From: an uncultured Christensenellaceae bacterium
GTDB taxonomy: Bacteria; Bacillota; Clostridia; Christensenellales; Borkfalkiaceae
NCBI GenBank assembly: GCA_910586655.1
Contig: CAJUIR010000001.1
Span: forward strand, 124,001-188,000
Direction: 5' to 3'
DNA: 64,000 bases
The notes below the pieces were generated by a model. That model was not told where the DNA came from. It saw only the letters and a program-made list of their open reading frames with translations, and did no database searches. Every line of letters starts with the position of its first letter. Within the stretch, counting starts at the first letter, position 1. Shown piece by piece: positions 40,879 to 50,634 of this stretch. Made by a program: the position numbers and the translations under genes.

Positions 40879-42705
40879 TTATTGTAATTTCGCTTTTGCG
40901 CGTGCTTTTGCGCGGAGTTCGCCGTTTAAGATCTGCTTTCGGATACGCACGTTTTGCGGCGTGATTTCGAGAAGTTCGTCGTCACCGATAAATTCAAGCG
41001 CTTCCTCCAAACTCAACCGTTTGGGCGGAATCAGACGCAGTGCGTCGTCCGAAGAAGACGAACGGGTATTAGTGAGATGTTTGGTTTTACATACGTTGAC
41101 GTTGATATCGCCTTCTTTGGGCGATACGCCGACAACCATTCCTTCATAAACTTGCGTGCCTGCGTCAATAAACAGCGTGCCGCGGCCTTGCGCGTTAAAT
41201 AAGCCGTAAGTAACCGCTTCTCCCGTTTCGAATGCAACGAGAGAACCTGCTTCGCGTCGGGATATTTCCCCTTTGTAAGGCTGATATTCAAAGAAGACCG
41301 AACTCATCACGCCTTCGCCTTTGGTATCGGTTAAAAATTCGCTTTTATATCCGAATAATCCGCGCGCAGGAACTAAAAATTCAAGTCTCATGCGCGAACC
41401 GATTGCCGTCATGTGCAATAATTCGCCCTTTCTTGTACCCATGCTCTGGAATACGGGACCCGTATTATCGCCGGGGACGTCGGCGATCAGTCTTTCGATC
41501 GGTTCGTATTTGATCCCGTCGATTTCTTTGTAAAGGACTTTGGGGGAACTTACCTGAAATTCGTAGCCCTCGCGTCGCATCGTTTCAATTAGAATAGAAA
41601 GATGCATTTCGCCTCTGCCGCTGACGCGGAAGGAATCGGCGGAATCGGTATCTTCGACGTGTAAAGAGACGTCGCGTAAAAGTTCGCGGTAAAGTCTGTC
41701 GCGCAGATGCCTTGTCGTTACAAACTTCCCTTCTTTGCCGGCAAACGGCGAATCGTTTACCGAGAAAATCATTTCCACCGTCGGATCGGATATTTTAACG
41801 AATGCAACGGGTTCCACGCAATCGCTTGCGCATACGGTGTCTCCGATATTGATTTTTTCAAGACCCGAAAAACATACAATGTCACCTGCTGCCGCGCTGT
41901 CGCAGGGAACGCGCTCCAAGCCTTCGATTTCGTATAGATTTACGAGTTTTCCGCGGACGGCAACCTCTTTTCGGTTATAGTTACACGCCGTCACGTCGGC
42001 ATTCTGTTTTGCAACGCCTCGTTCGATCCGTCCGATACCGATCCTTCCGACGTATTCGTTATAATCGATCGAGGATACAAGAATTTGAAGCGGACCCGTT
42101 TCGTCGAGTTCCAGCGGAGGGAAATGCGATAAGATCGTATCGAAAAGAGGCGTTAAATCGGCGCCGCTTCCGTTTTCGTCCAGCGTAGCCGTACCCGCTC
42201 TGCCCGAACAAAAAACGAAGGGACTTTCCAGTTGTTCATCGCTGGCGTTTAAATCCATGAGAAGTTCCAATACTTCGTCGATCACTTCTTTGATCCGTGC
42301 GTCGGGACGGTCGATTTTATTGACGACGATGATCAGTTTTAAGCCGAGTTCCAGCGCTTTTTGCGTAACAAAACGCGTCTGCGGCATGGGTCCTTCCGCA
42401 GCGTCCACAAGGATCAGAACGCCCGATACCATTTTCAGGGAACGCTCTACTTCCCCCGAAAAATCGGCGTGCCCGGGGGTGTCTACGATATTGATTTTGA
42501 CTCCGTTGTAGCGCATAGAAGTATTTTTTGCGAGTATGGTAATGCCGCGCTCTTTTTCGAGCGTGCCGTTATCCATAACGCGGTCTTCCACCACCTGGTT
42601 TGCACGGAACGTTCCGCCCTGCTTTAACATTTGGTCGACAAGCGTTGTTTTTCCGTGGTCGACATGCGCAATAATTGCAATATTTCTTAAATCTTCTCTA
42701 ATCAT
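40879..42705 (-). CDS. typA: Translational GTPase TypA/BipA
   Basis: Ribosome-associated GTPase involved in stress and ribosome assembly. The 608 residues include the P-loop IAHVDHGKTTLVDQ, switch region ERGITILAKN, VDTPGHADFSGEVERS, NKIDRPDAR, EF-G-like domains and the TypA-specific C-terminal domain. AGAGG lies just before the ATG, which overlaps the folA stop. It closes the aroK-gltX-thyA-folA-typA operon. Confidence 0.97.
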   Translation of the reverse strand: MIREDLRNIAIIAHVDHGKTTLVDQMLKQGGTFRANQVVEDRVMDNGTLEKERGITILAKNTSMRYNGVKINIVDTPGHADFSGEVERSLKMVSGVLILVDAAEGPMPQTRFVTQKALELGLKLIIVVNKIDRPDARIKEVIDEVLELLMDLNASDEQLESPFVFCSGRAGTATLDENGSGADLTPLFDTILSHFPPLELDETGPLQILVSSIDYNEYVGRIGIGRIERGVAKQNADVTACNYNRKEVAVRGKLVNLYEIEGLERVPCDSAAAGDIVCFSGLEKINIGDTVCASDCVEPVAFVKISDPTVEMIFSVNDSPFAGKEGKFVTTRHLRDRLYRELLRDVSLHVEDTDSADSFRVSGRGEMHLSILIETMRREGYEFQVSSPKVLYKEIDGIKYEPIERLIADVPGDNTGPVFQSMGTRKGELLHMTAIGSRMRLEFLVPARGLFGYKSEFLTDTKGEGVMSSVFFEYQPYKGEISRREAGSLVAFETGEAVTYGLFNAQGRGTLFIDAGTQVYEGMVVGVSPKEGDINVNVCKTKHLTNTRSSSSDDALRLIPPKRLSLEEALEFIGDDELLEITPQNVRIRKQILNGELRAKARAKAKLQ

Positions 42706-43223
42706 ATATCCTCTTGTACTTTTGCTGAATCATTGTTTAACGTAACGTTCCGATAGGTGCAAAAACGAATCATATACCCGTTGTCATTCTGCGGTTCGCT
42801 TTCATAGATCAATTGGAAATTTTCATCCTTGTCAAGATCCGGAACAAATACCTCTGCTTCTCCGTCTGCGTCGACTTTGGTTACCAACACTTCAGAACAG
42901 TACGGGATCAGGGTACGGTAAACGCTGGCGCCGCCGATGACGTATACGTCGTTCGGGTCGTATTTTTCGATTTCCGAAAACAATTCTTCGAGATTATGAA
43001 CGGTGATCACGTCTTCTTTCACCGTATCGGGCGATAGAACGATGTTGATCCGGTTTTTGAGAGGTTTTCCGTTCGGAAACGAATGCAATGTATTCAGTCC
43101 CATTACGACGACTTTTCCCTTCGTGGTATCCCGAAAGAATTTCATATCTTTGGGAAGCGAAAACATCAGATCGTTCTGCTTTCCGATGCCCCAATACTTA
43201 TCTGCATGAAAAATTGCTTTCAT
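42702..43223 (-). CDS. folA: Dihydrofolate reductase
   Basis: Regenerates tetrahydrofolate after thymidylate synthesis. The 173 residues show WGIGKQNDLMFSLPKDMKFF (substrate loop), VVVMGLNTLHSFP and the cofactor segment VYVIGGASVYRTLIP. AAGGAG precedes the ATG, 8 nt after thyA, its functional partner. Confidence 0.94.
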   Translation of the reverse strand: MKAIFHADKYWGIGKQNDLMFSLPKDMKFFRDTTKGKVVVMGLNTLHSFPNGKPLKNRINIVLSPDTVKEDVITVHNLEELFSEIEKYDPNDVYVIGGASVYRTLIPYCSEVLVTKVDADGEAEVFVPDLDKDENFQLIYESEPQNDNGYMIRFCTYRNVTLNNDSAKVQEDI

Positions 43224-43231
43224 AGTTCTCC

Positions 43232-44062
43232 TTATATTGCAACGGGGATTTTTGTATTCAACGGGTAAAAATCGTAATTTTCAAGTTGAAAACTGTCGAC
43301 AGAGAAATCGTAAAAATTCTTAACGGAAGGATCGACAATCAGTTTCGGCGCCTTTTTAGGGACCCTCGCAATGATTTCTTCCACGATCGGCAAATGTCTG
43401 TCGTATAAATGCGCATCTGCGATGACGTGCACCAGTTCCCCTGCTTTGAGTCCGCTCACCTGTGCAAGCATGATCAAAAGAATTGCATACTGCGCTACGT
43501 TCCAGTTATTTGCCGTAAGCATATCGTTGGAACGTTGATTCAGAATTCCGTTAAGCGTATCTCCCGAAACGTTAAACGTCATGGAATAAGCGCAAGGATA
43601 CAAATTCATTTCGTGCAAATCGGCGAAATTATAGAGGTTTGTCATGATTCTGCGGGAAGCGGGTTGATGCTTTAAGTCGTATAAAACCCTGTCTACCTGA
43701 TCGAACTCCCCCTCTTTATAAACGGATTTTTGCGCCAACTGATAGCCGTAGGCTTTCCCGATCGATCCGTTTTCGTCTGCCCAACTGTCCCAGATATGGG
43801 ATTTTAAATCATGGACGTTGTTGCTCTTTTTCTGCCAAATCCAAAGAAGTTCGTCGATACAGGATTTAAAGGCAAGACGACGGATAGTCTGTGCCGGAAA
43901 TTCCTCCTGTAAATTGTAACGGTTTACGATGCCGAATTTTTTTACGGTATGCGCAGGGGTTCCGTCTTCCCAATGAGGTCTGACGTTTAAATCGGTATCC
44001 CAAAATCCGTTTTCGATAATATCTTTACAGTTTTGGATGAAAATTTCGTCTGCTTTGCTCAT
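43232..44062 (-). CDS. thyA: Thymidylate synthase (ThyA)
   Basis: Converts dUMP to dTMP using methylenetetrahydrofolate. The 276 residues include ASRRIMTNLYN and the catalytic cysteine in LYPCAYSMTFNV (near residue 157); the usual LPPCH reads LYPCA. DAHLYDRH is the C-terminal signature. The start at 44062 follows GGAG and overlaps the gltX stop region; a longer frame to 44185 lies inside gltX. Confidence 0.95.
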   Translation of the reverse strand: MSKADEIFIQNCKDIIENGFWDTDLNVRPHWEDGTPAHTVKKFGIVNRYNLQEEFPAQTIRRLAFKSCIDELLWIWQKKSNNVHDLKSHIWDSWADENGSIGKAYGYQLAQKSVYKEGEFDQVDRVLYDLKHQPASRRIMTNLYNFADLHEMNLYPCAYSMTFNVSGDTLNGILNQRSNDMLTANNWNVAQYAILLIMLAQVSGLKAGELVHVIADAHLYDRHLPIVEEIIARVPKKAPKLIVDPSVKNFYDFSVDSFQLENYDFYPLNTKIPVAI

Positions 44063-44063
44063 T

Positions 44064-45698
44064 TTACTCCTCGATCGCGCGTTCCAACCGCGCGCGTGTT
44101 TCGCTGTCACCCAATATCTGCATAATGCTCCATAAATCGGGGGTGTTGGATTTCCCGGTAACGGCAATGCGCAGAACCTCCGCAACGTCGGATACGCTGC
44201 CCGGGTAATTTTGCGGATTGAGTTTGTAATCTTTCATATCGGTAGCAAATCCGTACGTTGTAGCCGTTTCTTTTACTTTGGAAAACCATGTTTGCGCATC
44301 GTCGGTATGATCATAAGACGCAAGGAAAGAAGTCAAAATTTGATTCTTGATTGCGCGTTGGATACGTGATTCATCCGGACAAACGGGTGCTTCGAAGAAA
44401 TAGGAAATCAGTTCGACGGCTTGTTTTGCAGTCATAAAATCTTTTCTTCGTTTTTTCCCTGCCGTACCCATGGTAAGATTCAGTACGTTTAAGAGATATT
44501 CTTGATTTTTAAAATAAGATTTTTGGGAATCGGTTCCGTATTCGTCTACCCATGCTTTCAGGAAAGACATCATTTCTTCCGCCGAAAGCCTTGCGAGTTC
44601 GTTTTTGGAAATATCGTTGAGTTTGTCCAAATCGAACAGCGTGCCGCTCTTACCCATTTTTCCGACGGAAAAATGAAACTCGTCGAGCGGCTTTTCGGGA
44701 TTTTTCAGATACCACTCTTCAAAATTGGAATTGAGTAATGTGAGCATGTAAATTTTGACCGCACGCGCAAAATACCCTTCCTGGCGGTAAAATTCAAGCG
44801 AGAGTTCCGGATCTTTGCGTTTGGACAATTTACGGCGAATTTCACCGTCCTGTTTCATGAGCGAACAGTTGTGTCCGTATCGAGGCAAAGCAAAGTTCAA
44901 AGTCTGAAACAATTCGAGGTGTATGGGCAACGACGCAAGCCATTCTTCGCCGCGGATCACGAGCGTCGTGCGCATAAAGTGGTCGTCGATCGCGTGTGCA
45001 AAGTGATAAGTAGGAATACCGTCGCTCTTTAAGATGACGATATCCTGATCGTTTTCCGTAACCGTGATCTCGCCTTTGATCGCGTCTTGAAATTTAATCT
45101 TATTTTCGGGATTACCCATCGATTTCAAACGGATGACATACGGTTTTCCCGCGTCGAGGTTGCGGTAGATTTCATCTTCCGAAAGATTGCGGCATTTTGC
45201 GTATTTTCCGTAATAACCCGTAATTTCTTTTTGCGCGGTCTGAGTTTCGCGGAGCGAAGAGAGATCTTCCTCCGTACAAAAACAAGGGTATGCCCTGCCC
45301 TGAGCGATCAGTTTTTTTACAAAAGCATGGTAAATATCGGCGCGTTGACGCTGATACCAAGGCGCGTAAGTATTATCTCCTTCGATTTCCGCGCCTTCGT
45401 CGAATTTAATATCGAAATAACACAACGCGTTTTTGACTGCTTCCACCGCGCCGTCCACTTTTCGTTTCAAGTCGGTATCTTCGATTCGAAGGAATAATAC
45501 GCCGCCGCTTTGGTGTGCGATCCGCTCGTTTGCGATCGCAACAAATAAATTTCCGAGATGGATAAAACCCGTAGGCGAGGGCGCAAGGCGCGTTACTTCC
45601 GCGTTCATTCCCAAATTTCTCGGCGGATATTTTGATTCGAAACCGTCCACGGAGGGCGCGTCCGGCAACAGCCGCTCTGCTAATTTCTGATAATTCAT
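44064..45698 (-). CDS. gltX: Glutamyl-tRNA synthetase
   Basis: Charges tRNA-Glu. The 544 residues carry the class I motifs APSPTGFIHLGNL (HIGH) and KLSKRKDPE (KMSKS), with an N-terminal extension of about 35 residues seen in some clostridial enzymes. LRIEDTDLKRKV and DHFMRTTLVIRGEEWL support the family. No zinc-type Cys cluster is evident. It overlaps the aroK stop by 4 nt. Confidence 0.94.
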   Translation of the reverse strand: MNYQKLAERLLPDAPSVDGFESKYPPRNLGMNAEVTRLAPSPTGFIHLGNLFVAIANERIAHQSGGVLFLRIEDTDLKRKVDGAVEAVKNALCYFDIKFDEGAEIEGDNTYAPWYQRQRADIYHAFVKKLIAQGRAYPCFCTEEDLSSLRETQTAQKEITGYYGKYAKCRNLSEDEIYRNLDAGKPYVIRLKSMGNPENKIKFQDAIKGEITVTENDQDIVILKSDGIPTYHFAHAIDDHFMRTTLVIRGEEWLASLPIHLELFQTLNFALPRYGHNCSLMKQDGEIRRKLSKRKDPELSLEFYRQEGYFARAVKIYMLTLLNSNFEEWYLKNPEKPLDEFHFSVGKMGKSGTLFDLDKLNDISKNELARLSAEEMMSFLKAWVDEYGTDSQKSYFKNQEYLLNVLNLTMGTAGKKRRKDFMTAKQAVELISYFFEAPVCPDESRIQRAIKNQILTSFLASYDHTDDAQTWFSKVKETATTYGFATDMKDYKLNPQNYPGSVSDVAEVLRIAVTGKSNTPDLWSIMQILGDSETRARLERAIEE

Positions 45699-46213
45699 AA
45701 GTTCGATTCCCCTTTGTTTGCTACGGCGGCGATTATGGCAGAGACCGTTTCGTCGATGGTCTTTCCGTCGCAGTCGATCGTAACGTCCGCATATTGTTCA
45801 TAGAGCGGCGCGCGTTGCATGGCAAGTTCTTCCACGTTGGAAACGTTGCCGCGCATGACAACGCCGCGCTTTTCTAAACTCGGGATTCGTTTTGCAACTT
45901 CCCCTGCACTCAATTTCAGATATACAATGGTTCCGATTTCTTTTAAATGGCGCATGGCGCGGTCGCAATAGCATACGCTTCCGCCCGTCGAAATCACGCA
46001 CCGAGAAACAAAAAGTCCTGCGTTGACGCGTTCTTCGATTGCAAGAAACCCTTCCGTACCCTTGTTTGCGATGATTTCGGAAAGCAAGGCTTGCTCTTCG
46101 CCTTGAATCAACAGATCGCAGTCGATAAAACCGTAACCCATTGTTTTTGCAAGTAATACGCCCGCCGTACTTTTTCCCGACGAAGGCATTCCGATCAGAA
46201 CCAGATTTTTCAT
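45695..46213 (-). CDS. aroK: Shikimate kinase
   Basis: Phosphorylates shikimate, upstream of AroA. The 172 residues have the P-loop LIGMPSSGKSTAGVLLA, FIDCDLLI, and VISTGGSVCY, the shikimate-binding GG motif. The start is set at 46213; an in-frame ATG four codons earlier lies within the -10 box. A full-consensus promoter ends 10 nt upstream, so the leader would be only 2-4 nt, though GGTGG next to the ATG might help. It heads a five-gene operon. Confidence 0.9.
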   Translation of the reverse strand: MKNLVLIGMPSSGKSTAGVLLAKTMGYGFIDCDLLIQGEEQALLSEIIANKGTEGFLAIEERVNAGLFVSRCVISTGGSVCYCDRAMRHLKEIGTIVYLKLSAGEVAKRIPSLEKRGVVMRGNVSNVEELAMQRAPLYEQYADVTIDCDGKTIDETVSAIIAAVANKGESNL

Positions 46214-46223
46214 ACCACCGTTC

Positions 46224-46252
46224 ATTATAAGACAAGCGCAGTCAAATGTCAA
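46224..46252 (-). promoter_or_regulatory. Full-consensus sigma-A promoter of the aroK operon
   Basis: -35 TTGACA (46252-46247), 17-bp spacer, -10 TATAAT (46229-46224): both boxes match consensus. 10 nt remain to the ATG at 46213. Confidence 0.85.
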
Positions 46253-46332
46253 ACGGCGCGCAGGCGAATTTTACATTCCGAGAAAAAAATTGAAAAAGTT
46301 TCGAATAAGTTTGAAAAATCACGGAAAAAAGG

Positions 46333-46361
46333 TTGTCTTTTTTTTAGTCGTATGGTATACT
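46333..46361 (+). promoter_or_regulatory. Sigma-A promoter of the secG operon
   Basis: -35 TTGTCT (46333-46338), 17-bp spacer, -10 TATACT (46356-46361). A leader of about 30 nt carries AAGGA before secG. Confidence 0.65.
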
Positions 46362-46398
46362 TTTTCTTGTATTTTGTAAATAAAAAGGAATATCGGAA

Positions 46399-46719
46399 AT
46401 GAATCTCAGTTCGCTTATTTCAAATCTGCTCATACCTGCAAAAAACGAGGCAATGTACACGACCTATCGTACCGTGAGTATTGTTCTTATTATTTGCATG
46501 GGCGTCGCTGCAATCGCGGCAATTATTTTGGTCATGCTTCAACCCGGAAATTCTCAGGGGATCGACGCGCTCGGCGGTTCGAGCGAGACGTTCTACGGAA
46601 AAAACAAAGGTAAATCGACGGAAGCCAAACTCAAACTTGCTACAATTATATGTCTTGTGATTCTTGCCGTTTTTGCAATCGTATTCTTCATTGTGCAGAT
46701 CGACGCAATTTGGGCATAA
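46399..46719 (+). CDS. secG: Preprotein translocase subunit SecG
   Basis: Small translocon subunit of 106 residues with two membrane helices (about 25-47 and 80-101) and the conserved loop LQPGNSQGIDALGGSSETFY. The N terminus is about 18 residues longer than usual; ATG 46399 has AAGGA 9 nt upstream, while an internal ATG at 46453 is an alternative. The secG-rnr-smpB order is the classical one. Confidence 0.92.
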   Translation: MNLSSLISNLLIPAKNEAMYTTYRTVSIVLIICMGVAAIAAIILVMLQPGNSQGIDALGGSSETFYGKNKGKSTEAKLKLATIICLVILAVFAIVFFIVQIDAIWA

Positions 46720-46744
46720 CAAAACGATAATGGATCAGTATTTG

Positions 46745-46774
46745 GGGGCAGCATTAGGCTAGCCCCTTTTCTTT
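46745..46774 (+). terminator. Weak terminator or attenuator between secG and rnr
   Basis: GGGGC, 12-nt loop, GCCCC, then TTTTCTTTC, just before the rnr ribosome site. With only five base pairs it is probably a partial terminator that sets the rnr level. Confidence 0.4.
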
Positions 46775-46790
46775 CAATAAGGAGAGTATT

Positions 46791-48887
46791 TTGAACGCAA
46801 AAAAGTTATTGCTCGAAAAAATCAAAGACGGAACGTTTGCACTGTGCAGCGATACGGAAATTGCAAAAAAACTTCGCTTGGGGAAGCAGGAATCGTATGC
46901 CGTCCGCGACATGCTGCATGCGCTTTGCCGTGAAGGAGAATTATTAAAGGATTCGAGATACCGGTTCGGAACAGCGGAACAGTTCGGCGCAAAAACGGGT
47001 ACCCTTTCGGGGAATGAACGCGGTTTCGGTTTTTTTATGCCTGACGACGGTTCCGGCGATCTGTTTATACCGCATCGTTTTATCGGAGGCGCATTCCACG
47101 GCGATAAAGTGCTTGCGATCAAAAGAAGTAAGCGCGCCGACGAAGACGAGGGCGAAATTCTTGCAATTATTTCGCGCGGATATTCTGAAATCGTGGGAAC
47201 GTTTTATCAGGAAAGAAAAGGCGGTTACTTGCACCCTGACGAGAAAAAATTTCACTCGGATATTTTAATCCCTTTCGGAAAAACGAAAAATTGTAAAGAC
47301 GGCGCGAAAGCCGTTGTAAAACTCCACTTTGAAGGTGTAACTCCGCGTGGGGAAATTATCGAGGTTCTGGGAAATAGCGGAGACTTTTTTGTAGAGGAAC
47401 TTGCGCTCATCCGTTCGCATAAATTACGCGAAGAATTTTCGGACGAAGTTGTAAAAGAAGCCGAAAAACAGGCGGCGCGTTCCCCTTCCGACTCCATAAA
47501 CGGCCGCGAAGATTTACGCAATGAATTGATCGTAACCGTCGACGGAGCAGACACGCGCGACATTGACGATGCGATTTCCGTCTCTAAAAAAGACGGCAAA
47601 TACTACCTCGGCGTGCATATTGCGGACGTGACACACTATGTGACGCGCGGCGGAATTCTCGACAAAGAAGCCTTTTCCCGCGGAACCAGCGTATATTTTC
47701 CCGATCGGGTTCTGCCTATGCTTCCCCCTGCGCTTTCAAATCACATTTGTTCGTTGAATGAGGGTGTGGACAGGTTGAGTCTTTCCTGTTTTATGACGGT
47801 AAATTCTGATGGAAAAGTACTTGAAAAACGAATTGTTCCCTCTGTGATTTGTTCAAAGCATCGCATGACGTACGATGAAATAACCGAAATTTACGAGGGA
47901 AAGCAGGAAACAATGCAAAGATATCCCGATCTTTCAGACTTCGTAAAAACGGCGATCGAACTGATGTATATCCTGAAATCGGCAAGAGAAAGCCGCGGCG
48001 GCGTAGCCATGGATATTAAAGAGGCGAAAATCATTTATGAAAGCGGGACGATCTCCATTCCCGATTACCGACGCACCGTCTCGCATGAAATGATCGAACA
48101 GTTTATGGTTCTTGCCAACGAGAGCGTAGCGACGATCATGACGGAGCGAAAAATGCCGTTTGTCTACCGCAACCACGAACGTCCGTCTGCGGACAAAGCG
48201 CGGGACTTCAAAGAGTTTTTAAACGAGGCGGGCGTGAACGTGAAATTCGATCCCGAGAGCGTTACGCCGCAAGATTATCAGAATTTATTAGTGTCTTTAA
48301 AAGATTCGCCCATTTATTCCATTGTGAATCGCGTTATGCTCCGTTCCATGATGAAAGCAGTTTATTCGCCCGAAAATCTCGGGCATTTCGGACTTGCATC
48401 CGAATGTTACTGTCATTTTACTTCCCCTATCCGACGCTATCCCGACCTGTGTATTCACCGCATCATAAAAGAAAGTTTAACTTCTCCCGATACGGTAAAG
48501 GAAAAATATAAAAATGCAGTTGCCGAAGCCTCGGCGCAATCTTCCGCGTGCGAACGTAATGCGCAGGAAGCAGAACGCGACGTCGATGCTCTGTATATCG
48601 TTGCCTACATGCAGGATAAAATCGGAGAAATTTACGACGCGGTCATTTCGGGCGTAACTTCGTTCGGCATTTTTGCCGAATTGAAAAATACGGTAGAAGG
48701 GATGATTCCCGTCGAAACGTTGCCCGATGACAGTTATGAGTTTATGGAAGATCGGTTCTTGCTTCGCGGAACCAAAAATTCGTTTCGTTTGGGGGAACGG
48801 ATCCGCGTTCTCGTATCGGGGGTGGATTGGGGAACACGGCGCGTCCTCTTTTCCTACCTTGAAAAATCGGAAGGTATTCGGTTATGA
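46791..48887 (+). CDS. rnr: Ribonuclease R
   Basis: 3'-5' exoribonuclease for structured RNA and trans-translation decay. The 698 residues comprise an N-terminal winged helix, cold-shock domains (GFGFFMPDDGSGDLFIP), the RNB catalytic domain with DGADTRDIDDAISV and YCHFTSPIRRYPDL, and a C-terminal S1 domain (ISGVTSFGIFAEL). The start is TTG at 46791, preceded by AAGGAG with 8-nt spacing. The end overlaps smpB by 4 nt. Confidence 0.95.
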   Translation: MNAKKLLLEKIKDGTFALCSDTEIAKKLRLGKQESYAVRDMLHALCREGELLKDSRYRFGTAEQFGAKTGTLSGNERGFGFFMPDDGSGDLFIPHRFIGGAFHGDKVLAIKRSKRADEDEGEILAIISRGYSEIVGTFYQERKGGYLHPDEKKFHSDILIPFGKTKNCKDGAKAVVKLHFEGVTPRGEIIEVLGNSGDFFVEELALIRSHKLREEFSDEVVKEAEKQAARSPSDSINGREDLRNELIVTVDGADTRDIDDAISVSKKDGKYYLGVHIADVTHYVTRGGILDKEAFSRGTSVYFPDRVLPMLPPALSNHICSLNEGVDRLSLSCFMTVNSDGKVLEKRIVPSVICSKHRMTYDEITEIYEGKQETMQRYPDLSDFVKTAIELMYILKSARESRGGVAMDIKEAKIIYESGTISIPDYRRTVSHEMIEQFMVLANESVATIMTERKMPFVYRNHERPSADKARDFKEFLNEAGVNVKFDPESVTPQDYQNLLVSLKDSPIYSIVNRVMLRSMMKAVYSPENLGHFGLASECYCHFTSPIRRYPDLCIHRIIKESLTSPDTVKEKYKNAVAEASAQSSACERNAQEAERDVDALYIVAYMQDKIGEIYDAVISGVTSFGIFAELKNTVEGMIPVETLPDDSYEFMEDRFLLRGTKNSFRLGERIRVLVSGVDWGTRRVLFSYLEKSEGIRL

Positions 48888-49336
48888 AAGTCATTGCGCT
48901 CAACAAATCGGCGTCCTTTGAATATTTCATCGGAGATAAATACGAAGCGGGAATTGTACTCGAAGGGAGCGAAGTCAAGTCTCTGCGTCTTGGAAAAGCG
49001 TCGTTGGGAGAGAGTTTTTGCGAGATCCGCGGCGGAGAGATCTACCTGAAAAATATGCATATCGCCCTCTATGACAAGAGCGGCGCGTTTTCTACCAAAG
49101 ATTCGAGGAAAGACAGAAAATTACTCTTGCATCGAATGGAAATTTATAAAATCGTCGGGAAAGTGAACGAAAAAGGTTATACCTTAGTTCCCTTGAGACT
49201 TTATTTCAAAGATGCACTGATCAAAGTGGAGGTTGCCCTTTGCAAGGGAAAACACACATACGATAAAAAACGCACGACGATGGAGCGCGACATCAAACGC
49301 GCAACCGACCGCGCGGTGAAAGATATTTTTAAATAG
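48884..49336 (+). CDS. smpB: SsrA-binding protein SmpB
   Basis: tmRNA partner in ribosome rescue. The 150 residues include EGSEVKSLRLGKASLGESF, EIYLKNMHI, GKHTYDKKRTT and a basic C-terminal tail. It is coupled to rnr by an ATGA overlap. The ssrA gene itself is not in the window. Confidence 0.96.
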   Translation: MKVIALNKSASFEYFIGDKYEAGIVLEGSEVKSLRLGKASLGESFCEIRGGEIYLKNMHIALYDKSGAFSTKDSRKDRKLLLHRMEIYKIVGKVNEKGYTLVPLRLYFKDALIKVEVALCKGKHTYDKKRTTMERDIKRATDRAVKDIFK

Positions 49337-49346
49337 GAGAACAAAA

Positions 49347-50618
49347 ATGGAAGAATTCAAAACAGATACGCTATGCGTACAAGCAGGTTATCGTCCGAAA
49401 AACGGCGAAAGCCGCATTCCGCAGATTTGCCAGAGCACCACGTTTTTTTACGGCGATACTCAGAATATGGCGGATTTATTCGATTTAAAAGCGGAAGGCT
49501 TTTTCTATTCCCGATTAGCGAACCCCACCGTAGAAGCGCTTGAAAAAAAGATTTCCGCGTTGGAAGGCGGTGTTTACGGACTCGGATGCGCCTCGGGGAT
49601 GTCTGCCGTCCTTCTTACGGTAATGACGTTGTGCGAAGCAGGAGATAACGTGGTTTGCGCAAGCGAAATTTACGGCGGTACATACAATCTGTTTGCAGTC
49701 ACCCTTCCCAAATTCGGAATCGAATGCCGTTTCTTCGACGTAGACGATTCTGACAAAAAAATCCGATCGCTGATCGACGACAGAACGAAGTTTATATTTG
49801 CCGAAACGGTTGCCAATCCTGCCATTGCGGTGCTTGATTTCGATAAAATTTCGGCAATTTGCAAGCAATTCGGTTTGTTGTTTGCGGTAGACAATACGCT
49901 CGCTACCCCCGCACTTTGCCGTCCTTTTGAATTCGGCGTCAATATCGTCATCCACTCTACCACCAAGTATATGGATGGTCACGCGGCGGCGCTGGGCGGC
50001 ATGATCGTGGACGGCGGAAACTTTAATTTTAAGGGAAATAAACGCTATCCTTCGTTTAATATGCCCGACGAGAGTTATCACGGACTTGTTTATGCCGATC
50101 TTCCCGTGGCATTCGGAACCAAATGCCGCGCGCAGATGATGAGAGATACCGGCGCGATCATGAGTCCGCAAAACGCGTTTTTAACTTATCTGGGAAGCGA
50201 TACGCTGGCTCTCCGGATGGAACGGCACAGCCGCAATGCCGAAAAAGTAGCGCAATACCTTTCCAATCATGCTAAAATTGAATGGATCAAATATTCTGCG
50301 CTTGAAAACGATAAATACCATAATATTGCCAAAAAATATCTTCCGAACGGTACGGGCGGAATGATGAGTTTCGGAATTAAAGGAACCGCAAAAGACTGTG
50401 CGCGGTTTATGGAAGCGCTGAAACTGATTACACAGGAAACGCACGTTGCGGACGTCAGAAGTTGCGTGCTTCATCCCGCTTCCACCACGCACCGTCAACT
50501 TTCCGAAAAACAGTTGCAGGAAGCGGGAATTCCTGCGAATCTTGTTCGTCTTTCCGTAGGGATCGAAAACGCGGAAGACATTATTGCAGACCTTGCTCAG
50601 GCGCTTGAGAAAGTATAA
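49347..50618 (+). CDS. metY: O-acetylhomoserine sulfhydrylase (MetY-type PLP enzyme)
   Basis: Makes homocysteine directly from O-acetylhomoserine and sulfide. The 423 residues match the Cys/Met-metabolism PLP family: YSRLANPTVEALEKKISALEGG, AVDNTLATP, the PLP lysine in HSTTKYMDGH, and LVRLSVGIENAEDI. TAGGAG precedes the ATG. It is followed by metA, which supplies its substrate. No SAM riboswitch or T-box lies upstream; transcription seems to come from the secG-rnr-smpB unit. Confidence 0.93.
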   Translation: MEEFKTDTLCVQAGYRPKNGESRIPQICQSTTFFYGDTQNMADLFDLKAEGFFYSRLANPTVEALEKKISALEGGVYGLGCASGMSAVLLTVMTLCEAGDNVVCASEIYGGTYNLFAVTLPKFGIECRFFDVDDSDKKIRSLIDDRTKFIFAETVANPAIAVLDFDKISAICKQFGLLFAVDNTLATPALCRPFEFGVNIVIHSTTKYMDGHAAALGGMIVDGGNFNFKGNKRYPSFNMPDESYHGLVYADLPVAFGTKCRAQMMRDTGAIMSPQNAFLTYLGSDTLALRMERHSRNAEKVAQYLSNHAKIEWIKYSALENDKYHNIAKKYLPNGTGGMMSFGIKGTAKDCARFMEALKLITQETHVADVRSCVLHPASTTHRQLSEKQLQEAGIPANLVRLSVGIENAEDIIADLAQALEKV

Positions 50619-50634
50619 CACCTAAGAGGTAAAT

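Noticed and set aside
44064..45698. Non-discriminating or duplicated glutamyl-tRNA synthetase paralogue
   Set aside because: HIGH and KMSKS motifs are intact and the N-terminal extension is seen in ordinary clostridial enzymes as far as I recall; no evidence of a second specificity.
49300..49347. SAM riboswitch or S-box upstream of metY-metA
   Set aside because: Only 10 nt separate smpB and metY; there is no room for a riboswitch.
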